Of a DNA stretch of 64,000 nt, positions 1 through 13,600 are shown piece after piece. The DNA is from Ischnura elegans (taxonomy: Eukaryota > Arthropoda > Insecta > Odonata > Coenagrionidae), in NCBI RefSeq assembly GCF_921293095.1, contig NC_060257.1, forward strand, positions 63,682,472-63,746,471, in the 5' to 3' direction. The stretch's first letter is position 1; the number at the start of each line of letters is the position of its first letter. A program made the translations under genes and the position numbers. The notes beneath the pieces are model-generated. The model saw nothing but the letters and a program-made list of their open reading frames with translations, was not told the DNA's origin and searched no databases.

Positions 1-1282
1 GAATTAAGTCTAGGCGTTATTTTTAGAAAGGGCATTCACAAAGTGCTTTAGTTGCATAAAAGTTAAACTGTTTCATTTAGTTTTACTACTCCAAGCTGTT
101 TTTCTTCAATTGAATTTTCTATGTTTTCCCTGCCTAAAAATTCAAGCATAAACTTATGCTGTCAGCCATATATCTGTTTATTCCTTTTTCCGAACCTTAC
201 CTCATGCGAGTGGCAATGCCCTATTATAAAATTGGGGAGGGGGGGGGCTTAAGTGAGGAGGGGCGCTCAATGGAGAGGTGCCTATAGCGTAACTTTGGGT
301 AAATCCGGCCCTGAGCTTGAAGCGCAGTTTGATTGCTAGTAAAAGTAAGGTAAATAAAATAAATGAAATTTGCGTCACATTTTACGTCAGAACGAATTTG
401 AAACTGCTGAATATAATTAATCCTTCTATTTGAGTGTAGAAGGGATGGAATGCCTGCAACATTGGTGAACTCTGAACAATAGAATACCACACTGAGACAG
501 ACCTCGAGAAGCTCTTCAGTCAAGTTCATGGAAGAACGTGCAACCCTCAATTATTTTTCTCTGTTCACGTAATTCTAATTGATCAGTTCCTTGGATTATA
601 ATTCACCGCAGGTCTATGAAATAGTTAAATCGACTTATTAATCACTATCCTCACGCTCGAGTTACGCGCGTTTTTCAATTTCAAATACATTTTGGCCATC
701 TTCTAAAGGCCTGACCCGCTTCAACTGCTCCAGTGCGCTGTGCTGAGAGATCAGCATCCCATTAATTTCAGTTCAGTGCTTAGAGTTGTAGTGGTCACTA
801 AATACTGTTGAGATTGACTTAAAGTTCTAACTAAAGATATTGTGAAAAAATATAGATCTTCGATAGAAGATCTTCGATATCTATTTTTAAACTGTGGGCG
901 ACTTTATTTTACGATGTCGGAACGAAGTGTCGATAAAAACAATTGATAAGCTCATTGCAAACTGAAAAAGCGACCTTGATCAGTCGGAGTGGGTTATCTT
1001 CTTTTTATATAATTCGCTTTTAAACGGTCAGTTAGTATGTAATTCGTAAAATATGTACAGCGTCGTGAATATCCCAGGTTTTTCGATCCAATAGTTCATG
1101 TGCTAAGTATTTTGGAAACTTAATAATTATTTTACGTCGAAGTAAAATGGGCACCGAAGCACCAGTCATGCGTTTTACTCGTAAGATTTTCTCATGGGCC
1201 ATAATAAATTCGTATTTATTTGAACTGAATTTAAAAATACAATTAATTTGATGAAACTTTCACGTACATACATGCCTAGTAG

Positions 1283-1365
1283 GAAATCCACCCAGGCGGG
1301 ATTCTAACCCGCGACCTCTAGAGTAGCAAGCGCGGATCGTACCTCGCCGCTTACGAGGCCGGTAA
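1283..1365 (-). mobile_element. tRNA-derived SINE relic
   Basis: Read on the - strand, this stretch has a tRNA-like head ending in a pol III B-box-like sequence, GGTTAGAATCC (plus-strand 1299-1309), followed by CGCCTGGGTGG. The A-box side is poor and I could not fold a complete tRNA, so I call it a SINE head rather than a functional tRNA gene. Confidence 0.45.
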
Positions 1366-3369
1366 TGTATTACAATGATGTTTTCAAAGTTTTTTCTTTG
1401 GAATTAGTCGACGAGGAATTTTTCCCATTTTCCCCCTCACTATCACAGCGGAGGGTGAAAATGTTTATAAATGCATATGTGGGAATGGTGAATAAACTAG
1501 ATTGTCGTGTTCTGATCGTCTGATTAAGAGTTGTTTGCGGCGGAGAACTCTCTGGATTTACAGGGGCTTCCTAATGATTTCCACGTGTTCCCTTCGTTTG
1601 TGATTAATACCGAGTGAGGTACCGTAGTGAGGTTTCTACGTGTGATGGACACAGTTGAAAGGAACGAATGATTGCGCAACTTATTTTGTTGGGTCGCGTG
1701 AATGATTGTATGTTTGCTCCACGTGTCAAATAGTTGTCCATGCGAATGTGTCAACGGAAGAGAATCACTGTCAGTGTCCTAAAGGAATAATTCCTGCCCT
1801 TTGATACTTTCCTTGTCAGAAAAGCTGTGGCTTAGTTGAATTTACAAATTTCCCATCACCAAAGATCAGCAAAAATTTTATGTCTACCCTGTGTACCTAG
1901 TAAATTTCAAGGTGATGTTTTTGGTTTTCTACTATTAATAGCGCACGTAAAAAGTTCACCGATCTAGAGATTTTGGTGCGTCCTCTGAAAGGTAGCTGTT
2001 TTTTAAACCTATCTGCTCACTATTTTATGAAGTATGCTTATTGATTTAAAAGTGGAAAAGGGCCGAACATTTTCGGAGTGAGAGTAATCTAAGGAAGAAG
2101 ATAATTTGAATGGGTAATTAGTTATTTAAATAAATAACAGATCGTAGAACTTTTTCTGCGCTTACTCAACTTGAATAAAATTATAGAAGGAAAATATCTA
2201 ATAGTTCCATGAGTGGAACATCACCGGAAATGGATAAATATTCATTGTCGTAAGAAAATTTTTCGTTTGGACTGGGATCCGTCCCATGGCAGCATAAATT
2301 TCTGTTGAAATTAATACGTTGATTAGTTAACTTTGTGGAAATCCAATTATATGAATAATAAAACAGCTTTAATGTTCCATGTTCTAAGTATTATTATTTA
2401 GTGGAATGTATAAATTTGTTGTATTAATCATTTAATGGCTTTCCACACTTTCCAGATTCCTGAAGGTCAAAATTGTCTTTGAAACTCTACCGTATGAATG
2501 TAATTTTTGAATATCCAGTCGGAAGTCAGCCGTTAAAAACTTTACCCCTTAATTTACGCAACACTTCATTCACAATCAGATCCGAGTTATTCGTAAGGTA
2601 GTAGAGCCGTAACTGGCATGATACGGTTCGAACTTCAGGTGAACCAATGCGATAGTGTTTCACCCTATAATTTTACTCATCTTCTTGTTTTTCCTAATGG
2701 GTCTACACTCTATGCTCTAGATTCAAAATCTTTAGTTTATAATTTGAGTTTGGTGTACTGTGCGTTATCAATAGCCTTTCTCAATGTGTGTCGTAAGAAT
2801 ATTTTCCCTGAACTTGTCTCACTATGAAAATGCGCTAATAGAATTAGCCCAAATGAATAAAGGATTCCAAGGTCGATAATTGCTCTCTCCCCCCGTCCTA
2901 CATGACCCTGATCGGTTTGTCATTGTAAGCTCAAATTCGACTGCTCATATTCGCAAAACGAGGTTGTTTTTTTTATATCCAAAATCGTATTTCATTAAAC
3001 TAATGCGGGTGATGAATGGGAAAGTCAAGTTACGGCGAAAACAAAATTTTTCTCATTCTGCCATTCTCTTTTAGTTTATAAAATTAATAATACGCGAAAA
3101 TTACTGCCCACTTTTCATGAGTTGGTGACGTCGCTTGAATTCTGGTTTATTGAGTCTTTCATGGAAACCCATACAGTAAGGATGAGAGTGGAAGGGGGTA
3201 GCTAAAACCCTCTTCGGTAAGCACGTGTACCCGTCATATGTATACATTGTGTACATACATTATGTAAATACATTTTACTTAACTCACCGATGAAGGGTCA
3301 CTGAACTTCCCTTTAATGATTCTCTCGGTACCGATATGCACGGCAATAGTTTAAAATTCGCAAATTAAA

Positions 3370-3550
3370 CCCAAGTCACGTGACTCAATACTACGTTACC
3401 ATGGAGACGCTCGAGGTATGCTGGGACCAAAGTTGTAACGTCACCCGCCCTCTACTAATCCTTACTCAAAGAAAAAAACCGCTCATTGAGGGAATGGCCA
3501 CTCACAACAGTGTTTACACCGACGAACTACGCGCGGACAATCTGTAGGTA
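3370..3550 (+). promoter_or_regulatory. CpG-richer E-box / X-box cluster, possible promoter or enhancer
   Basis: The palindrome GTCACGTGAC (3375-3384) is a perfect CLEAR-type E-box. Ten bases on, GTTACCATGGAGAC (3395-3408) fits the RFX X-box consensus. A CRE-like AACGTCAC follows near 3438, and a donor-like CTGTAG/GTAATT lies at 3547. The local CpG density is clearly higher than in the flanks. It sits about 0.9 kb before the first visible HMGCR exon, so it may be an intronic enhancer or alternative promoter. No transcript evidence is visible. Confidence 0.3.
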
Positions 3551-4132
3551 ATTCACTGAGAAGCGGTGACCCGCTCGGCAGGAGTGCATGACGTATACGT
3601 ATCTGCGCAAGGATTATAGCCGAAGTAGTAGACATATTGAATAATGGAATAATAAGGTCTTTTTATTTCCCAAACTCTAGTGATAAAAATATGGTGAACG
3701 AGGAAATGTATTTGAGTGCTTTCGAATATTATGAAAACCACCATATTTTTCCCATATTACCCACTTTTATTTGAACAATAGGTTCGACTTCTATGCGGTC
3801 AATTGGTGTATCTTTGTACAGTACTGCTGGATAGTTAAATTTCCTAACCCCAGTGGATTTCTCGCCCTTGAATTTTAGATTTATGCTAATTATTACAATA
3901 GATATAGAATATAAAATGCATTTTACTTGTTATCTTAACGAAAATATTTTTATATTAGTATATTACTTTAAATCCTGCTCCAAGTAGAAATTATTCATCT
4001 TCGATTCATTTAAAAAATACAAAACCACGTACATTTTTCATAATTACTTGTGGTTTTGTGGAGTTCGTTTTTTATTTATAAATTGTAAGAAAATACAAGA
4101 TGGAATTCAATGCATTTTCATGTGAACTTGTG

Positions 4133-4335
4133 GGGCATGGTTTCCTAGTGGGTAAAGAGTTGGAGTGCTGATCTAAAGGTCCCACATTCATATCCCAGGT
4201 GAACCCTCAAACAAAAATCCTTCAATGGCAAGGTGACCCAGGGAAAGGGGCTGCCCTCCCTACCATGTATGCCTCTGGTTTGGATTGGGACGAGCCCTAC
4301 CCTCACCTATTCAAACCAAATTTTGAATCTGTGAA
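4133..4335 (+). mobile_element. tRNA-derived SINE (family S1)
   Basis: The head GGTTTCCTAGTGGGTAAAG resembles a pol III A box and is followed by a degenerate B box near 4177-4195. The body contains AATCCTTCAATGGCAAGGTG and CCCTACCCTCACCTATTCAA. The same body recurs in reverse at about 24178-24390, which supports a dispersed SINE family. It ends about 110 bp before the first visible HMGCR exon. Confidence 0.6.
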
Positions 4336-4446
4336 TGAATGACAGTTGTATAATGAAATTATGAATTTGTCAAGGTGGCATGAATAAATGCTTTTTTTTA
4401 CTGGTGTCTATTATTTATGAATTTATGTCCTCCTTTCTCCTCTCAG

Positions 4447-4637
4447 GGATGCTCTCTTCTTTTTCCTGCTTCTGATTGACCTGTCCAAAGCCACACTGCT
4501 CGCTCAGTTTGCCTTGAGCTCCTGTAGTCGTGCTGAAGTCCGAACCAACATAGCCCGGGGAATGGCAATGCTTGGACCCACCATAACTCTGGATACAGTG
4601 GTGGAAACATTAGTCATTGGCATTGGTACTCTTTCAG
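4447..4637 (+). CDS. HMGCR: HMGCR visible exon 1 (membrane segments 4-5, sterol-sensing region)
   Basis: The acceptor is CTCCTCTCAG and the donor CAG/GTCAGT. The exon reads [15 protein letters not shown] onward, then [16 protein letters not shown] and VIGIGTLS, which are hallmark stretches of the sterol-sensing domain. A hAT-type MITE starts only 28 bp after its donor. Confidence 0.93.
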
Positions 4638-7600
4638 GTCAGTCAACTCATCATGTATTTATATCCAGTGGCACAGTGAGGGGGGTTTTGGGGGATAAAC
4701 CCCCAGAAGAACTCAAAGAAATTTTAAAATTCAATCCATTTTACTTAATTGTATAACTATTACTAGAGATACGTGAAAATTGCACTTTCATTTTTATTTT
4801 GTCTCACTTTCAATAACAGTTTATCGCATTTTGTAGCGTCTATTTTTTATTTTCATAATGAGGTAGATGACGAGAAAATGTAGTGAAACACAGTTATGTG
4901 ACAAAATACAGAATATTTTAAATAATTATGTTGTAGAACAATAATAAATTAAGGAACAAGACGTATAGTGGCGGAGGTGTAGCTTGCCCACGCCCACTTG
5001 TAGTTCGCGGCCATGTAGAGTCCCACCCGACTAGCAGCTGGCCTGTCATTCACATGCTTTAAGCGGTGAGTGTCGGCGGAGCATTGATGCTCCGCCGCTG
5101 CTGCTCTTTTAAATTGCGCTCGGCACAAAATGTATGAATTTTGCCGTCAAAAAGGCAAATTTGCGTAAAAATATCATAATAGTCCAGTCATCGCATCTAT
5201 GTCGCATGCATCTATATCGGATTTATCAAATTTGCGATTTTCACGCATCTCTAACTATTACTTATAGAATAGTGTAAGAATTAATAAAATATCCCTCATA
5301 AAGCCGTAAAACTCACCATTTTGAACCATCTATCTTAAAAATTTTCTGGCGGGGGACACCCAAAGCTCCAGTATTTCATACCCCCCCCCCAGTATAAGTT
5401 GCTACTAAAACCCCCCCTATCCTTAATTTTTAGCTGCATGCCTGTTTATATGCATGAACCTTTCATAAAAAAATAATTGTTCAATGTCTGTGGATGGGGT
5501 GAAATTAAATAAAATTGGTGTTAGCCTGCTTTCTTTTTAAATAAAAGCTGGTCGTACTTTTCCACAATATTTTAATGCATATGAAGCGTTTCGGCTCACG
5601 GACTCATATTCTGGTACTGTGCCAGAGGATGGCTCTGTGAGCCGAATTACGTCGTACGCATTAAAATATTGTGGAAAAGTGCTACCAGCTTCTATTTAAA
5701 TATGTCGAACTTCCACCACATAAGGCCTGAATCTGTTGCACTTATTAGCCTGCTTTACAATTCATTTAGTTTTCCACAATAAAATTTTTATGTTATGACC
5801 CATTGTTCCAAATTTAATATTGCAAGCAGATTTGGTTGGTGTGATTTGAGTGTTGTCTTTCCACCTGTGGTTCTGGATTTTAACGTGGAAGAAATTTTTA
5901 AGAGACTGTCCGAGCCCTGTTGGAGTTCTTTGAGGAGGGCACTTCAAATATAGCACTTAATGTGTTAGATGGGAAGTTAAGCTGTGGTCAAATTGATGTC
6001 TTTAGTAAAGAACAAGATAATGTTGATGTTTGGTTTATCTCCACACTTCCTTCCCAACCCATTCCTCATTGCACAAGTGGCCTCAACTGTTGGTTGTCTT
6101 TACCAAATACCATAACTTATGTATAGTATAGTGTAATCAGACTCCTCATTGTTGCTGCCAAGAAAACAATACCTCCTCTCCACAAACTCTCAACAATCGC
6201 CCACCGAATCAAATCCGCTCTTCTAGTAGCCCTTCTAACACTAGATGAGCAGATTTGATTCCTTGGGCGATTCTTGAGTGTTTGTGGAGTGGAAATATCG
6301 AAAATGTATAGATTTTGTGCTCTAAAATTTTGATAGAAAAATTTTATTGTTCGGGAACAAAAATAATGTAGTACAGCTTGTAGGCACATTAATTTCAAAA
6401 TAGATAATTGCAATAAAGATAATCTTTTATTTTTTTGAAATTTCCATTTATAATGTTTGCAACTGATTTAATTTAATGTAATACATGCTTTTTTAATTTA
6501 ATGTTTCCTGTGTTCAATTTTTTAAATGTGTTATGTTTTAAAAATTTAGGAATTAATAGTGGGGAAATTGCCATTTCATTTTATGCAGAACTTTTAAAGA
6601 AAGGGATTAATTTGCTCCTATTGTTCATGGAAAAATTGAAGAATTTTTTTTTGTTTCTTGAATTCAAAGTTTCCAGTTCATGTAAGGGAAAGCACTTGAT
6701 CTATTTCTTCCAGAAGGTTTTGCTTTAACATTGTCCTGTTCAGTTTTATAACTTAAATTGCTAATCCATATCACAACTTCATTTTTATATTTTTCCATCA
6801 TTTTCAGGAGTGAAGCGGCTTGAAGTTCTCTGCTGCTTTGCCTGTATGTCAGTGATAGTCAATTACATGGTGTTCATGACCTTCTATCCTGCTTGCTTGT
6901 CCCTCATACTCGAGGTAAATTATCCAGAAATTCATGTAATCTATGTGTTACATAATGGTGCAATTTGAGTCTGTAGTGATAAGTGATGCTTCCTGGTTCG
7001 CGCATTAGTTTATCTGGGATACACCAGGGATGGACTGTTTACAGTTACTGCAATGACGAATTAAATGACATCTCTGAAAAAGGATGCTATTCATTTGCAG
7101 GTGGATCCCTCTTTGTGGGAATCCAGGTCTCCCATTAAGAGAAGGCATCCCCACCCCTCAATTGCTTCGTCTTTTCTTTGGATTAATTTAATCATTTGTT
7201 TCTTGCCATTTTGAAATTGCCAGGGTTCTTAGTAAAATATTGGCAATTTTCTTTTTCTGGATTATAAAAATTTTATACCTCAGACAATACTCTGGTAAAA
7301 TGTTCAAATTAGATGTACAGGCATATATTAACGAGGATGTGTTCTATAAACCCCAAAAATTTCAAGATGGCGGTAGAAGAGTTGAATGAGTTATTGCTCA
7401 AGAAATAAGGCTGTTTGATGCATCCTCATCCAGACTTTCCATAATGGATGGCTTTTGGAATGGACTCAAGTAGTCTTAACATTTTTAGAGGAGCTTTAGC
7501 CTACCCACAGAGAAAAGATGTTCTTACATTTTTCACCGTCGTTGTGACTAATATGTTTTGGGAATATTTAGTCAGCACCATGTTGCTTTCGAAGTCAATG

Positions 7601-10600
7601 CATAATATTTTCAAGGGCGCAAAATGATGACTCTGTCCCGGGGACACAATGTGTCTGTCATGTCCATCTGTCTCCTCTTCATCCATCTTATTTCATGCTA
7701 GTCCAACTTAAAATGAATATTCCCTCCTTATCTACAATGTGAATAGCTCATACCACATAAGAATTTTGGCTCACTGGTGTTTGAGTAAATGAATCACTTG
7801 AATTACCTTGTAGTAATCACTATTAATACACTTAAATTTTTAACTCAATAGTAAAATTGAGAATTCTGTGAGAGGAGGATTTTTTTAGGCTCTTAACTCC
7901 ATCTAGTATGAATATAACTGTTTATAAAAAATTTATTTCAATACTAAAATGCGATGTTACCAACAAAAACGCAGGTTATAGTTTATCTACTCTTTTAAAT
8001 CAAAATCAGGATGACAACAGTCATCCATTGAAACCTTGGCTTGTGTTTTTATCAATAAGTGTGGATCAATACAGTAGTTCAGTCATTTTGAACTGAAATA
8101 GTTCCTCACTATTCAAAGCTTTTAATATTATTAAATGTGATAAAACAGTGTATTCTGAGATCAAAGCATTGTACTCAATATAATTGTTCTCTTTTATTAC
8201 TTCACTTGCACAGCTGTCCCGTAGTACGGATGGAGAGAAACCATCTTGGCACAACAATTCCCTTCTTCGTGTCCTTAGTGATGAAGAGCAGAAACCCAAT
8301 CCAGTTGTTCAGAGAGTGAAGATCATAATGGCTGCTGGTTTGATGATGGTGCATGCTCACAGGTTTGTTTGAATCACTTTGTTTTAGTTCTGAATGCTCT
8401 CATACCAATCATGTTCGCCCTGAATGAAAAGTTGTTACTCTGTACCCTGTAGTTTATCGAAAACGTATCTAAATTTTCATGAATTTTTTGCTTGTAATTC
8501 CAAGCTTTAATTTTTTATTCGGAAGTCAAGAATTTTTGTTTTATTAAGTTAGTGTACCTTGTGGAATGCTTACCTCGCAAGTTGCAGAAATTAATGTTTT
8601 TAGTCTGAAACCTGGTGCTTTTCCAAAACAAAAATTAAGTACCAAGCAAGCATTTGTGGCTGAGACCTTGTAACCTGTCCTTGGATTAGTATTTATATGA
8701 AGTTTAAATGTGCTTTCAAATATTTTGGATGGCGCTTCTGCCTGTCTTTCGATAATTTTTCCGTCACCGAAATTGCCTTCCAAAAATAAGTGTGGTTAGA
8801 ATTAGTTTGTTTGGTGGGTGAGTTTCATTTTTAGATTTTGCACTTCCTCCATTTGGATGTTGTAAGTGGTAGAGGGGCTGAGAAGCACAAAGGACTCTCA
8901 TTTTTGGAACAGTCTTGAGGAGGGGGACCATTGTTAAGCAGGGCTGATTTGCATGAGAGAAAAAAAGTCTTCCATTGTACCGTCTGAGGGGAGATGGAAC
9001 GACTTTATGGGGGAAAAGCAGGGTTTGCTTGGTGGTTCTAAGTTTAGATATGCCTCTCCAATGTTATCTAGATAAGCTATGGTTGCTTATACTTCCATTC
9101 AAAGCCTCCTTTTGTATAATAATGGTCTTTGGGATTCTGTTGAGCTCATTTCAGTGGGAGCTCTATGCTGGTGAAGTTGTTCTCATCCTTCCTAAGGCGA
9201 CGATCCTTAGAAATCTTGACAAGTTCTGTGAAAACTCAACTATTTAGCTTATTTATTAGGGATTTTATAAGTCACCTACCCACTGTTGTTTGATTCTTCT
9301 GTGACATTGGACCTTCATGGTTTCTACCTCCGTGATAGATCTGTGGGAATCAGCAATGAAGTGAGTGAATTTTTTTTTTCATCAACAATTTTGTGACTCT
9401 CATCGTGAATGCTTGGGTATACAAAGGATCTTTTTCCCTTGGGGAGTTTTGTTGGCTTTAAAGGAAAAGGTGGTTTATGCTGCCAAACATATTGTGCCAC
9501 AATGCAGCATGTTTGTGCGCATAGCACCACAGTCTCCGAGGTTGAACCTAGAACTTAGAATACTACGGCATTTACCATAGACATTATTCAGGGAAATAAC
9601 TCCAGATTTTCCAGTGGTGTAGCTACATAGAATCACCCATTAGTGTGCATAGAGTGTAAAATATTCCTCATAGGATAAACCATTTGCCCAACATCAACCC
9701 AGTCAAGGAAATGATTTTTCCTTTCTAGAACTAACGCTTTTTATTTGCGCTTTTGGGTAACTATATAAAGGTATGCAGCGTAAACTTTATGTGTACTTTT
9801 GGATAACTACATAAAGGTGTGCTGCTGTCTAGTTATTTCCTTGAATATTGTACCCTTGTGTGCGCTGCCCAGCTAGCAAAAGTGATAGGTACATAGAGTA
9901 TACTTTTTTCTATGGATATGCTCTTTCTTGAGAGATATCATATCTTATGCCAATGTCAAATCCTCCTTGGCAATTGATGTCATATTTTTCAAAGGCTTCG
10001 TATCCATAGAATTCAGGAATATTCTATGCATATATTATTACTTGTGCTAGCTGGGTTATTGTTTACGTTTTATGAATACAAGATTTTTATGATGAAGTCT
10101 TAGGATGTGGAGATAGTGTAGAGTATGGGTTTTTATTAGGTGTTATTTTGGTGACGAAAGTTCAGAGCATCTTAACGTTTACCTAAGAATCTAAGCCAAG
10201 TTTGCCCTATCCTCCTCATTCTCCCAGTCGGTGGCCGTTTGGAACGGGTGAACACAGCGACATCCCTGAGGTGGAGCCTCGCTCTCCGCTGGTGGCTGAT
10301 CATGCTATGGCCTCGAGCAACAGGACAGAGGACATGGACGTCCACGTATATATCATGAAGTAAGTCAAGGGAAATAAAACCTGTGTAAGCAATGCTCACG
10401 TCACCATTAAAATGTGTTGAGGAGGAGTCAAATGAACTAAGTGAAACAAATCCTTGTACTTGATGGCCATATGTCGTTGAAATTCAAGCTGATCCTTCTT
10501 ACTGATTGGTTCCCTTACCCTAATTCTTCTGAGTTTTCTCTGTTTCATTTGTTATTTTGGTTCATCGTAAAGCAACTGTACTCTTTTGAATAGTGGCTAC

Positions 10601-13600
10601 CATATCATTGTACTATAAAGTAATGAAAAAATTTATTTTTCGTAAGTTATCTCTTCAGTTTTGGAGCTGTTTACCTCTTACAATAACATAGTGTTCATTT
10701 ATTGCGCTTGTAGGCCCATGAAAGCAACTCAGTTCCTCAGTAGATAAAGTCTCCTCACTTGGTTTTAATATTAATACCACGAAACAGCTTCAATAGTTTC
10801 CTCTTTAAGATGTTCACAAACTAGTTGTTATTATCGTTTGTAGGTTTCTTGGATATTTCAACGTACATAGTTGTTTGTGTGCTCCTCCTTCAGCACTTTA
10901 GACCTCTGTATTGCTATTGAAATGTCTTTAGTGTTGTGAAGAATCAGCTTATATAACAGGAGTCACCAACCACACCCTTTGGGCCACTTGAAACCCACAA
11001 AACAGTTGTTTTAACTTTTAAACTGCTACTGGGAAGAGATAATTTTTTTAATGTTGTAAATTAATATTTTTTTAATCACTTCAAATCCAGTTATGTAACC
11101 GCATAGCCTTGCCACTTTTGCAACGCAGGCTGCAGGTCGTAAAAAGTTGTGGAAGAAGATTGCTTTTGAATTTCTGGAGTAGAGGCTTTGTGTTGCTTTT
11201 CCTTCTCAAATAATTGCTCACCATAATCAATTCATCTCAAGTGATATGCAAAGCCTAGGATATTTTTGGAGTGGTAAATGCATTTTAAAATTGGTAGGGA
11301 TCAACTAAAAGCTAACTTATTGAAGCTTCAATGCTCTGGCTTATATCTATCCTTCAATACTTGGAATACCTATTAATTATGGGAATAATGCAGACTCCCT
11401 CCATAAATGGGTTTGATTAAAGATGGAATCGATATAAAATTGCATTTGATTTCCCTTGCGCTTTTGAAAATTTCAAATTTCACTTGGTTTGTGTACGCAT
11501 TCATGTATATTAAATTTTCAATAATTATAATCCATAAAATTTCATTCGCATTGACTCTATTGTGTATATTGATTGGATTGATGCTAATGTTCTGTGCTAC
11601 GATTTCTCATCTGTAAATGATATTGATTCAAGAATGCAGTGTAATTCAGTTAACGATGAGTTCCCTGGAATGGTTAAATATCATACTGTGAGGCTGTACT
11701 GCAGTATATTCGTGCCTCCTCATTTTTTCTTGTCTGTATGATGTGTAGGCCAGATTTTCTACTAACAATTGCTCAAAATATGAATTCATTATAAAAGGCT
11801 TTGTCATAGCAACACTGATGTACAGTTGCTCACCATTTGATGCATTGGTAAATTTGATCTCGAAAGGCATGAAGTATTGCCAACTGATTCTTCACCAATA
11901 CAAATTGAGCTTTGAAATTTTTAACTTTGGATTTTATAAGGTTCATAATATTGGAATCTGAAATAAAATATTTTTAACGCTTATGAAAATTTAAGCATCT
12001 TACAGTTTTTAACCATTGCAAACCAAGTAGATTCAGCTCTTGATCATAATTGCGGTTCATTTCTGTTAGTGAATTACAGATTGTTTTCCCTTTACATTCC
12101 TATCGCCCCTAAGCTATTTTAAGCCTTATAGATGCTCTCTGCTTCTAATGGTGCATGACTTAGTCTCTGTTGTTTACCCTGGGCTTTTTAAGAACGTTTT
12201 CTTTTACTGGTCTAGCTCTAGGAAAAAGGTAAATGCTCTAGGCATGATGATATTGCTTATTCTCATAGAAAATAATCATTAGAATTCCAACTTTGATTGT
12301 CCCTGGAATATACCCTCCTGTTTGCCTTTTTGGAGTTACATTTGAAAGCTTTTCGTGATATTTGAAACATACCTTAATATTAAAGCCCTTTCCTTCGTAT
12401 TTGTGCACTGTAGGAGTTTTTTTTCTGTGTACATATTATGTAAATGTAAATCACATAAGTATTACTGTAATTTTCCATTTATTTCACAGGTGGCTGACTG
12501 TCAGTGCTGAGCACTTTGTGATTTTAATCCTCCTCCTTGTGTTAGCTGTCAAGTATATTTTCTTTGAGCACAAAGAGGAAATCAACGAGCAAATTATGCT
12601 ATCAGAAATGGCAGACTTGAATGATGGCACAGGCAGTTTTGATGGAAGAATAGGTGAGTTCTATTTTTCTAATTGTAACCGCAACCTTTTCTCTGTGAAT
12701 CTATTTTCATCTTGATGGATTAACTGGCTGTAGTATCGGTAATATAATTTTTCTAATTTGCACCTTTGTTGCTTCCTCTGCTTCAAATTCAACCAGTAGC
12801 TGATACAAAAAAAACTGGAGGGGGGGCGCAAAAGATATCTTCAGTTACCTTTACTTTTATCCCAATAAAAAATAATCAAGTCACATGCAGAGTTTAAGAA
12901 AATTTTTTAGCTAAATTTATTACACGCTTATACAAGACAATACTATCTTATGATATAAAAAAGTTATAATTGTGGTTCTGCAATATTTGGCAATACAGTC
13001 AAGGGGGGGCGCACCCCCTGTGTCACCCATCTGTATCCACCACTGAATTTAACTGTAGGTACTAATTGGATGTTGAAACTGGGTTGTAAAAATAAAATTA
13101 ACTCTTAGGTTTTGGGAGTTCGTGATTTTAGCTCCGAGATGGTGTGGGATAGAAGTAATAAATATTTTGCCCCTCTACCCTGGCCGAGTGTCTTGCTGGG
13201 AATGAACCCTTATAATCTGGGGCAACCCTTCCTCTTTCTTATCAAGGGATAGGCCTAGATTTGGGCAGAATTGTAGGCATATTAACTGCATGGAGCTTTG
13301 CTATCCTTACTATGAGGGAAAGTGCCCGAGTGTAAGATATTCGGGAAGCAATAAAGATTTTGAAAACTGCTGCAGGTAGTTGAGTAATGGTCAAACGTTT
13401 AAAAACATTTTTCCCGCAGTCAGTGTGCAAAACATATAAAATGTTCCCGCAGTCTAAGGATTAACAGTCAATTATTTTTCATTTTCTCTGTCATGTACCA
13501 AGGTTTTTAATATTTTTTCTTTCTTTTTCTCCAGACCAAGCTCACATGGATGCTTTCCTTCGTCGCCGCCTTGGTCCTTTGGCTGATCGTGCTTCTATGT

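Larger units (their letters stand above)
1..4446. other. Upstream or intronic DNA before first visible HMGCR exon
   Basis: No coding exon was recognised on either strand; the short open frames here resemble no family I know. If HMGCR has a normal N-terminus, its first coding exon(s), with membrane segments 1-3, lie further upstream and this stretch is intron 1. It holds two tRNA-derived SINE relics (about 1283-1365 and 4133-4335), a hAT-type terminus reading GGCCCTG near 309-315 that closes a purine-rich segment from about 200, and a CpG-richer stretch at 3370-3610 with regulatory-looking motifs. Confidence 0.6.

Noticed and set aside
1283-1365. Possible tRNA gene
   Set aside because: Only the B-box half looks like a tRNA; no complete cloverleaf could be drawn, so it is called a SINE.
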